The notes below the pieces were generated by a model, which ran no database searches, had not been told where the DNA came from, and saw nothing but the letters and a program-made list of their open reading frames with translations. Shown piece after piece: positions 8,218-16,616 of a stretch of DNA of 64,000 nt. Made by a program: the position numbers and the translations under genes. The stretch lies in assembly GCF_000426825.1 (NCBI RefSeq), contig NZ_AUGC01000014.1, positions 1 through 64,000 on the forward strand, read 5' to 3'. The DNA is from Thermonema rossianum DSM 10300 (lineage in GTDB: Bacteria; Bacteroidota; Bacteroidia; Cytophagales; Thermonemataceae). Within the stretch, counting starts at the first letter, position 1. The number at the start of each line of letters is the position of its first letter.

Positions 8218-11200
8218 GTCGTTTCATTTTCAGAGATTCACGCCAATATACCAATACAGGCACCAGGAAGTAAGAGCTGATGTCGATGAGCATGCCGCCC
8301 ATGGTAGGGATAGCCATGGGAATCATGATGTCGGCGCCGCGCCCGGTAGAAGTGAGCACGGGCAGCAAGGCAATGGCAGTGGTGGCCGTGGTCATGGCAC
8401 ATGCCCGTATGCGGCGGGCTCCCCCTTCGATGACTGCCTCCTTGAGGGCTTGCATGCCGTCAGGGCGGTTCTTTTTCAAAGATTCCCGCAAATAAGTGCT
8501 CATCAATACACCGTCGTCGGTAGATATGCCAAAGAGCGCAATGAAGCCTACCCAAATGGCTACACTCAGGTTGATGGGGTGCATGCCAAACAGATGGCGA
8601 AGATTTTGCCCAAACAGGGTAAAATCGGCAAACCAGGGCTGTCCCCACAACCAAATGAGTACAAAGCCACCACTGAAGGCTATTGCCACCCCGGTGAAGA
8701 CCATCAGTGCCATGGATACTTCGCGCAGTTGCAAGTAGAGAATCAGGAAAATAAGCACCAAAACCAGCGGCAGAATGACGGCAAGGCGTTTTTCGGCGCG
8801 CACTTGGTTTTCATAACTGCCCGAAAATTTGAAACTCACCCCGGCAGGCACTTTCAACTCTCCTGCTGAAATGCGCTGTTCAATAGCCCGGCGGGCTGCT
8901 TCCACCACCTCCACTTCGGAAAAGCCATCTCTTTTATCAAACAGCACATAACTCACCAAGAAGGTATCTTCACTCTTGATGGCTTGCGGTCCTTGGGTGT
9001 ACTCTATTTCTACGACCTGCTCCAAAGGTATTTGTGCGCCTGTGGGTGTGGCAATCAAGGTTTTGGCAATGGCTTCGGGTGTGTCGCGCAATTCCCGCGG
9101 GTAACGCACCCGCACCGGGTAGCGCTCGCGTCCTTCGACCGTGGTGCTCAGCGGCATGCCGCCGATGGCCACTTCTATAAACTGCAGGATATCTTCCACC
9201 TTCAAACCGAAGCGGGCAGCTTCTTCACGCTTGATGCGCAGTTGCAGGTAAGGCTTGCCTATCACGCGGTCGGCAAACACAGCTTCTGCCTTCACTGAAG
9301 GCACCTGTTTGAGTATTTTTTCCAGCTCGAAGCCGAACTGTTCGATGGTTTTCAGGTCGGGACCGTACACTTTGATACCCATGGGCGCACGCATGCCTGT
9401 CTGAAGCATCACCAGGCGTGTTTCTATGGGCTGCAATTTGGGTGCGGAAGTGAGTCCCGGTATTTGCGTGCGTGCCGCTATCTCTTGCCATATGTCATCG
9501 GGCGACTGAATGTGGGCACGCCAGTTGCGAAAGTACAGCCCCCCGTCGTCGGGGATGAGCTCCTGTGGCGACACCCCGGCCGCCAGGGCTTCTTCGTTGG
9601 TGTAGGCCTTGCCCGAACGGGTTACGAAGCGCCCGGCTTCATCTACCTTAAAGCGTACACGGTGCCCCTTATCGTCAACTACATACTCCGGCTTGTAGTT
9701 GATGATATTTTCAAACATAGACAAGGGCGCAGGGTCTAAGGCAGACTCTACCCGCCCGGCTTTGCCTACGACCAACTCCACCTCCGGGATGCCGGCCAGC
9801 AGCATATCAACTTGTGCAAGCACCTCGCGGTTGTGTTCCACCCCGGCATGCGGCATATTGGTAGGCATCAGCAAGAAGCTGCCTTCATCCAACGAAGGCA
9901 TAAACTCTTCGCCAATACCGGGAAAAGCATGCACCATGGTACTCCACAGAGCAGTGGTGCGTATGTTCCACCCCACGGCATCGAAACCACGCGCCACCCA
10001 ACCAAACAAACTTTGAAAGCCCAGCCACACCAGCAATCCCCAAAGCAGCAAGGTCGAGGGAATCGCCAGATAGATGTTTTTGTGTTCCAAACACCACGCA
10101 AGCATGGGACGGTAATAGCGCTCCAAAAGGGTAAACAGCAGCAAGACACTGCCCGCCATCAAAGCCACCATCAACATGTTTTGCCAAAAAGGGCGCGCAG
10201 CACCCAAAGGCATCCAGTAGTCTGCCAGCAACCACAGCACCGCAAAGACGGCAATCAGAACGGCACCATATTGGCGGTTGAAGGCTGCCACCGCAGGGGG
10301 CAGACGCTTCTGCAGGAAGGGCAGTTCCAAAAGAGCGCGAAAAGCAAACAAAGACAGCACCACGGCAGCCCAAGTGCTTGCCACCCACCAGGAAAGCAAT
10401 GCTACGGGCAGAAGCAGCAGGCGCACCCAACGCAGTTTGCTTTTATCGAAACGTACGCCAAAGAACCAATGAGCAAAAGCCGGCAAGATGAGCAATGCCA
10501 CCAAAAGGGAGGCCACCAGTGCAAACGTCTTGGTATATGCCAAGGGGTGAAACAATTTGCCCTCGGCGGCTTGCAGTGCAAACACCGGCAAGAAACTGAT
10601 GACGGTAGTAGCTACGGCCGTCAAGATGGCACCCGACACTTCGGCGGCGCCTTTATACACCGTTTCGCGCATGCTTTGCCCCGGCGGTGCCTGCTCTATT
10701 TGCTGAATGATGCTTTCGGAAAGCACGATGCCCAAATCGACCATGGTGCCTATGGCAATGGCAATACCCGACAAAGCCACAATGTTGGCATCGATGCCAA
10801 AATAGCGCATGGCAATAAAGCACATCAGCACGGCTATGGGCAGCAAGGAAGAAATCAGCACCGACGCCCGCAAATTCAACACCATTGCTACCACCACCAG
10901 TATGGAAATCAGGATTTCGAGCGTCAGAGCTTCTTCCAAAGTGCCGAGGGTTTCGTAAATGAGCGTGGAACGGTCATAAAAAGGCACGATGGTCAGCCGG
11001 CTCACGCGCCCGTCTGACAGCTTCTTTTCAGGCAAGCCGGGCGCTATCTCCCGTATCTTTTCTTTTACTTTTTGAATCACCTCCAGCGGATTGGCGCCAT
11101 AGCGGGCAACAACCACGCCTCCTACCACTTCGGCACCTTCCTTGTCGAGCAGACCGCGGCGGGGAGCCGGACCTACACGCACCCAAGCGATGTCTTTCAG

Positions 11201-12028
11201 GCGTATGGGCGTGCCTTCACGCAAGGTAACCACCGCCTCTTCCAGGTCTTTTACAGTTTTGACATACCCCAAGCCCCGCACCAGATATTCTGCGCGGTTC
11301 ACCTCAATGGTGCGGGCGCCGGCGTCACGGTTCGCGCGCCGCACCGCTTCTACCACCTCTTTCAAGGTGATGCCGTACAGTTTCAGGGCATCAGGGTTTA
11401 CTTCTATTTGATACTCTTTCACAAAACCACCAATAGAAGCTACTTCCGACACGCCCTCCACCGAGTTCAAGGCATAGCGCACGTAGTAATCCTGGACGCT
11501 GCGCAGTTCGTGCAGGTCCCAACCACCGGTGGGATGTCCCTGCTCGTCGCGCCCTTCGAGTGTGTACCAGAATACCTGCCCCAAAGCGGTGGCATCGGGT
11601 CCCAAGGCAGGCTGCACGCCCGGGGGCAACAAGCCCGCGGGCAGGGCGTTCAGTTTTTCCAAGATGCGTGCCCGCGACCAGTAAAAATCCACATCCTCGT
11701 TGAAGATGATGTAAATGCTTGAAAAACCAAACATAGAAGTGCTGCGGATGGTCTTCACCCCCGGCACGCCCAACAAGTAAGTAGTAAGCGGATAGGTGAT
11801 TTGGTCTTCCACGTCTTGCGGCGAGCGCCCCTCCCATTCCGTGAACACAATTTGCTGGTTCTCACCTATATCAGGAATGGCATCCACGGGCACCGGGTCG
11901 CGTGGCAAAGCGCGCAGAAAGTCCCAGTCGAAAGGGGCTGTAAGCAAGCCCCAGCCAACGAAAATCAATAAAACAAGTACGGTAAACAGTTTATTTTCAA
12001 GGAAGAAACGAATAATAGCGTTCAGCAT
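8195..12028 (-). CDS. CusA/CzcA-family heavy-metal RND pump
   Basis: 1277 residues from ATG at 12028; an upstream in-frame ATG at 12085 would add 19 residues that do not fit, since MLNAIIRFFLENKLF is the usual start of this family. It is the inner-membrane proton-driven pump of a Cus-type tripartite system. The N-terminal helix is followed by 'DIGENQQIVFTEWEGRSPQD' in the first porter domain and by GTMVDLGIVLSESI around TM4, which carries the Asp of the proton relay. Length exceeds E. coli CusA by over 200 residues: extra hydrophobic helices follow TM6, and an Asp/Gly-rich insertion lies in the second periplasmic half ('EYVVDDKGHRVRF' to 'DDGGLYFRNW'). First pump gene of the operon. Confidence 0.92.
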   Translation of the reverse strand: MLNAIIRFFLENKLFTVLVLLIFVGWGLLTAPFDWDFLRALPRDPVPVDAIPDIGENQQIVFTEWEGRSPQDVEDQITYPLTTYLLGVPGVKTIRSTSMFGFSSIYIIFNEDVDFYWSRARILEKLNALPAGLLPPGVQPALGPDATALGQVFWYTLEGRDEQGHPTGGWDLHELRSVQDYYVRYALNSVEGVSEVASIGGFVKEYQIEVNPDALKLYGITLKEVVEAVRRANRDAGARTIEVNRAEYLVRGLGYVKTVKDLEEAVVTLREGTPIRLKDIAWVRVGPAPRRGLLDKEGAEVVGGVVVARYGANPLEVIQKVKEKIREIAPGLPEKKLSDGRVSRLTIVPFYDRSTLIYETLGTLEEALTLEILISILVVVAMVLNLRASVLISSLLPIAVLMCFIAMRYFGIDANIVALSGIAIAIGTMVDLGIVLSESIIQQIEQAPPGQSMRETVYKGAAEVSGAILTAVATTVISFLPVFALQAAEGKLFHPLAYTKTFALVASLLVALLILPAFAHWFFGVRFDKSKLRWVRLLLLPVALLSWWVASTWAAVVLSLFAFRALLELPFLQKRLPPAVAAFNRQYGAVLIAVFAVLWLLADYWMPLGAARPFWQNMLMVALMAGSVLLLFTLLERYYRPMLAWCLEHKNIYLAIPSTLLLWGLLVWLGFQSLFGWVARGFDAVGWNIRTTALWSTMVHAFPGIGEEFMPSLDEGSFLLMPTNMPHAGVEHNREVLAQVDMLLAGIPEVELVVGKAGRVESALDPAPLSMFENIINYKPEYVVDDKGHRVRFKVDEAGRFVTRSGKAYTNEEALAAGVSPQELIPDDGGLYFRNWRAHIQSPDDIWQEIAARTQIPGLTSAPKLQPIETRLVMLQTGMRAPMGIKVYGPDLKTIEQFGFELEKILKQVPSVKAEAVFADRVIGKPYLQLRIKREEAARFGLKVEDILQFIEVAIGGMPLSTTVEGRERYPVRVRYPRELRDTPEAIAKTLIATPTGAQIPLEQVVEIEYTQGPQAIKSEDTFLVSYVLFDKRDGFSEVEVVEAARRAIEQRISAGELKVPAGVSFKFSGSYENQVRAEKRLAVILPLVLVLIFLILYLQLREVSMALMVFTGVAIAFSGGFVLIWLWGQPWFADFTLFGQNLRHLFGMHPINLSVAIWVGFIALFGISTDDGVLMSTYLRESLKKNRPDGMQALKEAVIEGGARRIRACAMTTATTAIALLPVLTSTGRGADIMIPMAIPTMGGMLIDISSYFLVPVLVYWRESLKMKRHENKNNA

Positions 12029-12117
12029 ACGTCTGTACGTTTTGGTTGAAAGCACAAAAACAAAAGCACAGCCGGCAGGCAACAAACTACCTGCGGCTTA
12101 CCAAGACGTATGCCGGT

Positions 12118-12546
12118 CTATATTCTCCATTGACGCAAAAGGCGCAACCACTGCCTGCCCTTTCGCCGCGGGGGCGAAAAAACGGCAAGGGGCACGGGCG
12201 CCTGCAAAAGACGGCGAAGAAAAACGGTGGGAACGAAAACAACCAACAACAGCACCCACACGGGCGAAGCCAAAGGCAAGGCGGCCTGTGAAGGTGTGTA
12301 ATCTTCTTTCAGCTGCAAAAGGTGCCACTCATTGGTGCAACAGGCGGCTTTCGAAAGCGCTTCGCCGGGGCAGGGGCTGCCTTCAGCTTGTATCTGCTCC
12401 ATGCCGCAGCCTTCGGGCTGCACCACAATGCCCCTCTGCTCTTTTACCAGATGGCTGCCGCAGTAATGACGCCACACGCTCACGCCGGTTTGGCTGAGCA
12501 GCATCACCATGGCAAACCATATGGACAAAAAGGCTTTCATGAACAA
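12118..12546 (-). CDS. HYC_CC_PP-type small membrane protein
   Basis: 142 residues (ATG at 12546; a second ATG two codons in is equally possible). It has an N-terminal signal or membrane helix (about 4-22), then the motif WRHYCGSHLV, a Cys-rich middle with 'EGCGME', 'SPCPGEA' and a vicinal pair in 'AACCTNEW', a second membrane helix near residues 90-112, and a basic tail with 'SPPRRKG'. The HYC, CC and PP landmarks match a small uncharacterised Bacteroidota family that I recall under the name HYC_CC_PP. It lies 89 bp upstream of the CusA-like gene on the same strand and is probably the first gene of the operon. Metal binding by the cysteines is inference. Confidence 0.65.
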   Translation of the reverse strand: MFMKAFLSIWFAMVMLLSQTGVSVWRHYCGSHLVKEQRGIVVQPEGCGMEQIQAEGSPCPGEALSKAACCTNEWHLLQLKEDYTPSQAALPLASPVWVLLLVVFVPTVFLRRLLQAPVPLAVFSPPRRKGRQWLRLLRQWRI

Positions 12547-12571
12547 GTGAGCATGGGGCTTGATTCTTTCG

Positions 12572-12602
12572 TAAAACTAAAAAATACCGGACTTAGTTCC
12601 AA
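12572..12602 (-). promoter_or_regulatory. Candidate promoter of the copper operon
   Basis: Read on the minus strand, TTG (12602-12600) is followed after 20 nt by TAGTTTTA (12579-12572), a 7 of 8 match to the Bacteroidota -7 element TAnnTTTG. It lies about 25 bp upstream of the HYC_CC_PP gene start. Spacing is right but one base deviates, so the call is tentative. No copper-regulator gene (CueR, CopY or CusRS type) is visible nearby. Confidence 0.35.
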
Positions 12603-12708
12603 AACAACAACGAAGCCAAAGCTTGCGTGTGTGCGAGTACAGCAACAAAAAAACAAAAGAAAGCTTTGTTCTTTAACAGAAGCCCGGTTCCCTATTCCAT
12701 TTTTTTCC

Positions 12709-12716
12709 TAACTTTG
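12709..12716 (+). promoter_or_regulatory. Candidate -7 element for the solute-binding protein gene
   Basis: TAACTTTG is an exact match to TAnnTTTG, 35 bp before the ATG at 12752. A TTG at the expected upstream distance is not clear (TTC occurs instead), so this is half a promoter match. Confidence 0.4.
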
Positions 12717-12751
12717 ATAACGGTTCAATCCTCAAAATCAAAACCATAACT

Positions 12752-13618
12752 ATGCACCGGGTGACTCAATTGATTATACTATGCTGTTGCGCGCTGCTGC
12801 TTGCAAACACAACCCAAGCGCAGACCATACGCCTTAGTGGCGACAGCTGGGAAACTACCGAAAAACGCGGGGTAGGACGAATCACCATCACTTACATAGA
12901 AACGCCTCTGTTTATCTACAAGAATGAAGCAGGCAAACTCAGCGGTTTATGTGTGGATATTCTCAAAGAGTTTATTCTGTTTCTTGAAAAAGAGAAAGGG
13001 GTGCGTGTCATTCTCTCTATTTACAAACCCAACGACGACTTCAATATCTTTCTAAGCAACGTCATCAATGCCGAAGGCGGTGTATTTGGCTTGGCCAACA
13101 TCACCATCACCGATGCCCGCAAGAAAGTGATGAAATTCACACGCCCTTATATTAAAAACCGGGCGCTGCTTGCTTCGCATGAATCGTTGCCTACCCTGTA
13201 TAACCTGACCGACATGCCGGAAGTATTTGCCGGTTGCACGGCCTTCACCGTACGCAACTCCACTTTCGAACAAGACCTGCTGGAGTTGAAGCAAAAATAC
13301 TTCCCCGAAATGTCTATAGAATATATAAGCTCGGCGGCTACTCTGGTATATAGGATAGCCGAAACCCCTCAGTCCTTTGGAAAAATAGACTTCCCCTATT
13401 ATGTAGAGGCAAACAAACAAAAATTGCCCGTGAAAGTGCACCCGGTAGGCAGCACTTACGAAGACTTTGGATTTATTATGCCTCTTAATTCCGACTGGAA
13501 AGGCGTATGGGACGAATTCCTTGAAGGCTTTGTGGGCAGCACACGTTATCGCCAATTGCTGATAAAGCACTTTGGCAAAGCTCCCACCGAACTTTTGCTG
13601 GGCACTGACACTCCCTAA
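12752..13618 (+). CDS. Periplasmic solute-binding protein (family 3 type)
   Basis: 288 residues with a signal peptide ending TTQAQ (cleavage near residue 24). The mature part has the two-lobed layout of extracellular solute-binding proteins of family 3: an opening strand/loop with 'IETPLFIYKNEAGKLSGLCV', 'VDILKEF' helix, 'ANITITDARKKVMKFTRPY' at the interlobe strand, and 'YEDFGFIMPLNSDWKGVWDE' in the C-terminal lobe. Such proteins usually feed amino acids to an ABC importer or act as sensors, but no permease or ATPase gene is adjacent. The ligand cannot be told from sequence. The NUDIX gene follows 14 bp later. Confidence 0.75.
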   Translation: MHRVTQLIILCCCALLLANTTQAQTIRLSGDSWETTEKRGVGRITITYIETPLFIYKNEAGKLSGLCVDILKEFILFLEKEKGVRVILSIYKPNDDFNIFLSNVINAEGGVFGLANITITDARKKVMKFTRPYIKNRALLASHESLPTLYNLTDMPEVFAGCTAFTVRNSTFEQDLLELKQKYFPEMSIEYISSAATLVYRIAETPQSFGKIDFPYYVEANKQKLPVKVHPVGSTYEDFGFIMPLNSDWKGVWDEFLEGFVGSTRYRQLLIKHFGKAPTELLLGTDTP

Positions 13619-13632
13619 AAACCCAAACATCC

Positions 13633-14145
13633 ATGCCTTACACCTACGACTATCCGCGCCCTGCCCTCACCGCCGACATCCTCCTGCTGGGTATCGACCG
13701 GGAAGGGAAGCCGCATTTGCTGCTCATCGAGCGGAAACGCCCTCCTTTTGCCGGCTGCTGGGCATTGCCCGGCGGTTTCATGGACGAGCACGAAAGCATA
13801 AAACAAGCCGCCGCGCGCGAGCTGCAGGAAGAAACCGGCTTGAAAAACTTGGCGCTGTATCAATGGCGTGTTTACAGCGCTCCCGGGCGTGACCCCCGCG
13901 GACGGGTAGTTTCGGTGGTGTTCTTGGGCGTCTGCCAAATGGACGAAGCAAAGGCAGTGGCGCATGATGATGCTGCCGCTTTGCAGTGGTGGGCACTCGA
14001 CGACCTGCCCCCCCTGGCTTTCGACCACCGGCAAATCGTCACCGATGCGTTCGATTACTTACGAAAGCTGTCGGACAGCAGCCTGCATCATTTGCACCCG
14101 GCATTGGCTGCCTGCCGCCGGCAATGGATGCCATGGCTTCCATGA
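13633..14145 (+). CDS. NUDIX hydrolase
   Basis: 170 residues. A complete Nudix box spans about residues 48-70: Gly48, Glu54, then RELQEETGL, matching Gx5Ex7REUxEExGU. The Arg-Glu-x2-Glu-Glu residues bind the metal for pyrophosphate hydrolysis. The N terminus 'YPRPALTADILLL' and 'ERKRPPFAGCWALPGGF' resemble ADP-ribose pyrophosphatase/MutT-like members that start with a Tyr-Pro-Arg-Pro segment. The substrate is a nucleoside diphosphate linked to some group, not further defined. It lies 14 bp after the solute-binding protein gene and ends before the convergent tRNA-Phe terminator. Confidence 0.88.
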   Translation: MPYTYDYPRPALTADILLLGIDREGKPHLLLIERKRPPFAGCWALPGGFMDEHESIKQAAARELQEETGLKNLALYQWRVYSAPGRDPRGRVVSVVFLGVCQMDEAKAVAHDDAAALQWWALDDLPPLAFDHRQIVTDAFDYLRKLSDSSLHHLHPALAACRRQWMPWLP

Positions 14146-14159
14146 GCAAGAAAAATAAA

Positions 14160-14186
14160 AAAGGGCATCTCAAACAGATGCCCTTT
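14160..14186 (-). terminator. Rho-independent terminator of tRNA-Phe
   Basis: AAAGGGCATCT (14160-14170) and AGATGCCCTTT (14176-14186) form a perfect 11-bp stem with loop CAAAC. On the minus strand the stem is followed by a T-rich tail (TTTATTTTTC), directly downstream of the tRNA 3' end. Confidence 0.85.
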
Positions 14187-14191
14187 CGAAG

Positions 14192-14264
14192 TGGAACGGG
14201 GCGGACTCGAACCGCCGACACAAGGATTTTCAGTCCTTTGCTCTACCACCTGAGCTACCGCTCC
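14192..14264 (-). tRNA. tRNA-Phe (anticodon GAA)
   Basis: 73 nt on the minus strand. The acceptor stem GGAGCGG pairs with CCGTTCC (one G-U pair) and the discriminator is A. The D-arm begins TAGCTCAG. The anticodon arm is AAGGA-CTGAAAA-TCCTT, giving GAA. The T-arm is GGCGG-TTCGAGT-CCGCC. The 3' CCA is not encoded, so a CCA-adding enzyme is needed. A promoter lies upstream and a terminator downstream, so it is a single-gene unit. Confidence 0.97.
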
Positions 14265-14287
14265 GTGTTTTGTTCCGATTTGCAATG

Positions 14288-14318
14288 CAAATTTAGAGCA
14301 AACATTCTATATTTACAA
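14288..14318 (-). promoter_or_regulatory. Promoter of tRNA-Phe
   Basis: On the minus strand TTG (14318-14316) and TAAATTTG (14295-14288) are separated by 20 nt. The -7 element matches TAnnTTTG exactly and ends 23 bp before the mature tRNA 5' end. This is a clean example of the Bacteroidota housekeeping promoter. Confidence 0.75.
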
Positions 14319-14364
14319 ACAATTTTATGCAAAAAATTTAACATTAAACCAAAAAACGTTGGCT

Positions 14365-15687
14365 ATGAGTTATTTACCTCAAATTCTTTTTGCGCTCTGT
14401 TTAGGTGCAGCCGGCTTCTTTATCGCCAGAAGGGTGAATTTTATCCGGAAAGCCATTCTTCTCGGTAAAAAAAAGCCGGTCAATGACAGAAAAAGCGAGC
14501 GCTTCCGTCGCATGCTGCTGTTGGCTTTCGGGCAGAAAAAAATGTTTGACAAACCCTTGGTAGGCATCATGCACTTTATCGTGTATGCCGGCTTTTTGAT
14601 TATCAACATCGAAGTGCTGGAAATCATACTGGACGGCATCACCGGTGCACACCGTCTGTTTGCCCCCTATTTGGGCAGTGCATACAGCTGGCTCATTAAC
14701 CTGTTCGAGCTGTTTGCCGTGGGCGTGATTGTTACCTGTGCCATTTTCCTCATCCGCCGCAATGTATTGAAAGTACCCCGTTTCTGGTCGGCCGAAATGA
14801 AAAAATGGCCCCGCTTGGATGCCAACCTCATTCTCATCTTCGAAATTACCCTCATGTGGTTTTTCCTTAGTATGAATGCAGCGGATTCCATTCTGCAAAG
14901 CCGTGGCGTAGAGCACTATGTGCAAGTAGGCAGCTTCTGGTTCAGCCAATGGCTGCAGCCTCTGTTTGAAAACATGGACACCTCCACCCTCGTATTTTAT
15001 GAGCGTTTTGCATGGTGGTTCCACATTTTGGGCATCTTTGGCTTTGCCATTTATGTTACCTACTCCAAGCATCTGCACATAGCCCTTGCCTTCCCCAATA
15101 CTTATTTTGCTTCGCTGGAGCCGAAGGGTAAAATGCCCAACATGGACGAGGTAACCAAAGAAGTGAAAATTGCCTTGGGACTGGCACAAGCAGACAACAG
15201 CCCGGCACCCGAGCGCTTCGGTGCCAAAGACGTGACCGACCTCAACTGGATTCAGCTGATGAGTGCCTTCAGCTGTACCGAGTGCGGGCGATGCACGGCC
15301 AACTGCCCCGCCAACATTACCGGCAAGAAGCTCTCGCCCCGCAAAATCATGATGGATACGCGCGACCGTGCCGAAGAGGTAGTGCGCCAATTGCAAGAAG
15401 GCAAGTCGCTTGAAAAGATTAAGGAAGAAAAAAGCTTGTACGGTGACTATATCACCAAAGAAGAAATCATGGCCTGCACCACCTGCAACGCTTGTGTGGA
15501 AGCCTGTCCGGTGAGCATCAACCCGCTGTCCATCATCTTGGATATCCGCCGCTATGTGGCCATGGAAGAAGGCGATACCCCCAACGAATGGAACATGATG
15601 TTCAATAACTTGGAAACCAGCATGTCGCCTTGGAAGTTCCCCCCCACCGACCGCTTCAACTGGGTGGAACTGGTCAATAAAGACTAA
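14365..15687 (+). CDS. Membrane-bound (Fe-S)-binding oxidoreductase subunit
   Basis: 440 residues from ATG at 14365 (a TTG two codons upstream is possible). The N-terminal half carries about five membrane helices of a nitrate reductase gamma/HdrE-like cytochrome b-type module. The C-terminal half has two 4Fe-4S cluster motifs, CTECGRCTANCPANITGK and CTTCNACVEACPVSINP, near residues 312 and 372. This fits a quinone-linked electron-transfer subunit related to HdrC/GlpC and DsrK. The next gene supplies the CCG-domain partner, and together they form a two-part redox complex common in Bacteroidota whose physiological substrate is not established. Confidence 0.82.
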   Translation: MSYLPQILFALCLGAAGFFIARRVNFIRKAILLGKKKPVNDRKSERFRRMLLLAFGQKKMFDKPLVGIMHFIVYAGFLIINIEVLEIILDGITGAHRLFAPYLGSAYSWLINLFELFAVGVIVTCAIFLIRRNVLKVPRFWSAEMKKWPRLDANLILIFEITLMWFFLSMNAADSILQSRGVEHYVQVGSFWFSQWLQPLFENMDTSTLVFYERFAWWFHILGIFGFAIYVTYSKHLHIALAFPNTYFASLEPKGKMPNMDEVTKEVKIALGLAQADNSPAPERFGAKDVTDLNWIQLMSAFSCTECGRCTANCPANITGKKLSPRKIMMDTRDRAEEVVRQLQEGKSLEKIKEEKSLYGDYITKEEIMACTTCNACVEACPVSINPLSIILDIRRYVAMEEGDTPNEWNMMFNNLETSMSPWKFPPTDRFNWVELVNKD

Positions 15688-15757
15688 AGCGGGCGTTTTA
15701 CAGTCCTTTCTTCTCATTTTCAACTTCATCAAAAACTGAACTTAAAAGATTTGAATC

Positions 15758-16549
15758 ATGAGTGAACAAATAAAAGTACCGACCTTAGCCGAATTGCAAG
15801 CACAAGGCGAAAGCCCCGAAATCGTCTTTTGGGTAGGCTGCGCCGGCTCTTTTGATGAGCGATACAAAAAAGTAACGGCCACCATCTGCAAAATACTGCA
15901 CAAGGTGGGCATTAAGTTTGCCGTGCTGGGCACCGAAGAGAACTGCACGGGCGACCCTGCACGCCGCGCGGGCAATGAATTTCTGTTTCAAATGCAAGCC
16001 ATCAGCAATGTGGAAACGCTGAACATGTACGGGGTGAAGAAAATCGTGACGGCTTGCCCCCACTGTTTCAACACACTGAAAAATGAGTATCCCGACTTGG
16101 GCGGTAATTATGAGGTGATTCACCACACGCAGCTGCTGCAAGAACTGATTGACAGCGGCAAGTTGCGCATCAAAGAAGGTGGTCCCTTCAAAGGCAAACG
16201 CCTGACTTACCACGACTCGTGCTACTTGGGGCGTGCCAATGATGTGTATGAAGCCCCACGCGAGGTCATTGAAAGCCTGGACGCCAACCTTGTAGAGATG
16301 AAGCGCTCGCGCCGTTTCGGTCTGTGTTGTGGTGCCGGTGGTGCACAGATGTTTAAAGAACCGGAAGAAGGCAAAAAGGATATCAACATAGAGCGTATAG
16401 AAGAAGCACTTGACACACAGCCCGAAGCAGTGGTTGCCAACTGCCCCTTCTGCCTGGTGATGCTGACCGACGGGGTAAAGAACAAAGAAAAAGAAGACAG
16501 CATCAAAGTGTATGATTTGGCAGAACTGGTTTGGATGTCACAAGAATAG
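15758..16549 (+). CDS. CCG-domain (heterodisulfide reductase-like) protein
   Basis: 263 residues, soluble. It carries two Cys-rich (CCG) domains of the HdrB/GlpC/LutA class. The first has 'VGCAGSFDERYKKV' and 'TACPHCFNTLKNEYPD'; the second has 'YHDSCYLGRAND', the double cysteine in LCCGAGGAQMF and 'ANCPFCLVML'. Such domains bind a non-cubane 4Fe-4S cluster in heterodisulfide reductases or act in lactate/glycerol phosphate oxidation complexes. It lies 70 bp after the membrane Fe-S gene and before a strong terminator, so the two form an operon. The function here is a redox partner; the substrate is unknown. Confidence 0.85.
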   Translation: MSEQIKVPTLAELQAQGESPEIVFWVGCAGSFDERYKKVTATICKILHKVGIKFAVLGTEENCTGDPARRAGNEFLFQMQAISNVETLNMYGVKKIVTACPHCFNTLKNEYPDLGGNYEVIHHTQLLQELIDSGKLRIKEGGPFKGKRLTYHDSCYLGRANDVYEAPREVIESLDANLVEMKRSRRFGLCCGAGGAQMFKEPEEGKKDINIERIEEALDTQPEAVVANCPFCLVMLTDGVKNKEKEDSIKVYDLAELVWMSQE

Positions 16550-16572
16550 CCCTCCTGCTTGCCAAACATACG

Positions 16573-16609
16573 AAGTCCGGGCATGTGCATGGCTTGCCCG
16601 GACTTTTTT
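16573..16609 (+). terminator. Rho-independent terminator of the Fe-S operon
   Basis: AAGTCCGGGCA (16573-16583) and TGCCCGGACTT (16595-16605) form a perfect 11-bp stem with an 11-nt loop, followed by a T-run to 16609. It lies 23 bp after the CCG-domain gene stop and just before the convergent isochorismatase-fold gene. Confidence 0.88.
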
Positions 16610-16616
16610 GTGCTCT

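Noticed and set aside
14401-15732. A 443-codon minus-strand frame opposite the membrane Fe-S gene
   Set aside because: The plus strand encodes two clear 4Fe-4S motifs and helices; the opposite frame has no motif and is rich in His and Gln as expected of antisense reading.
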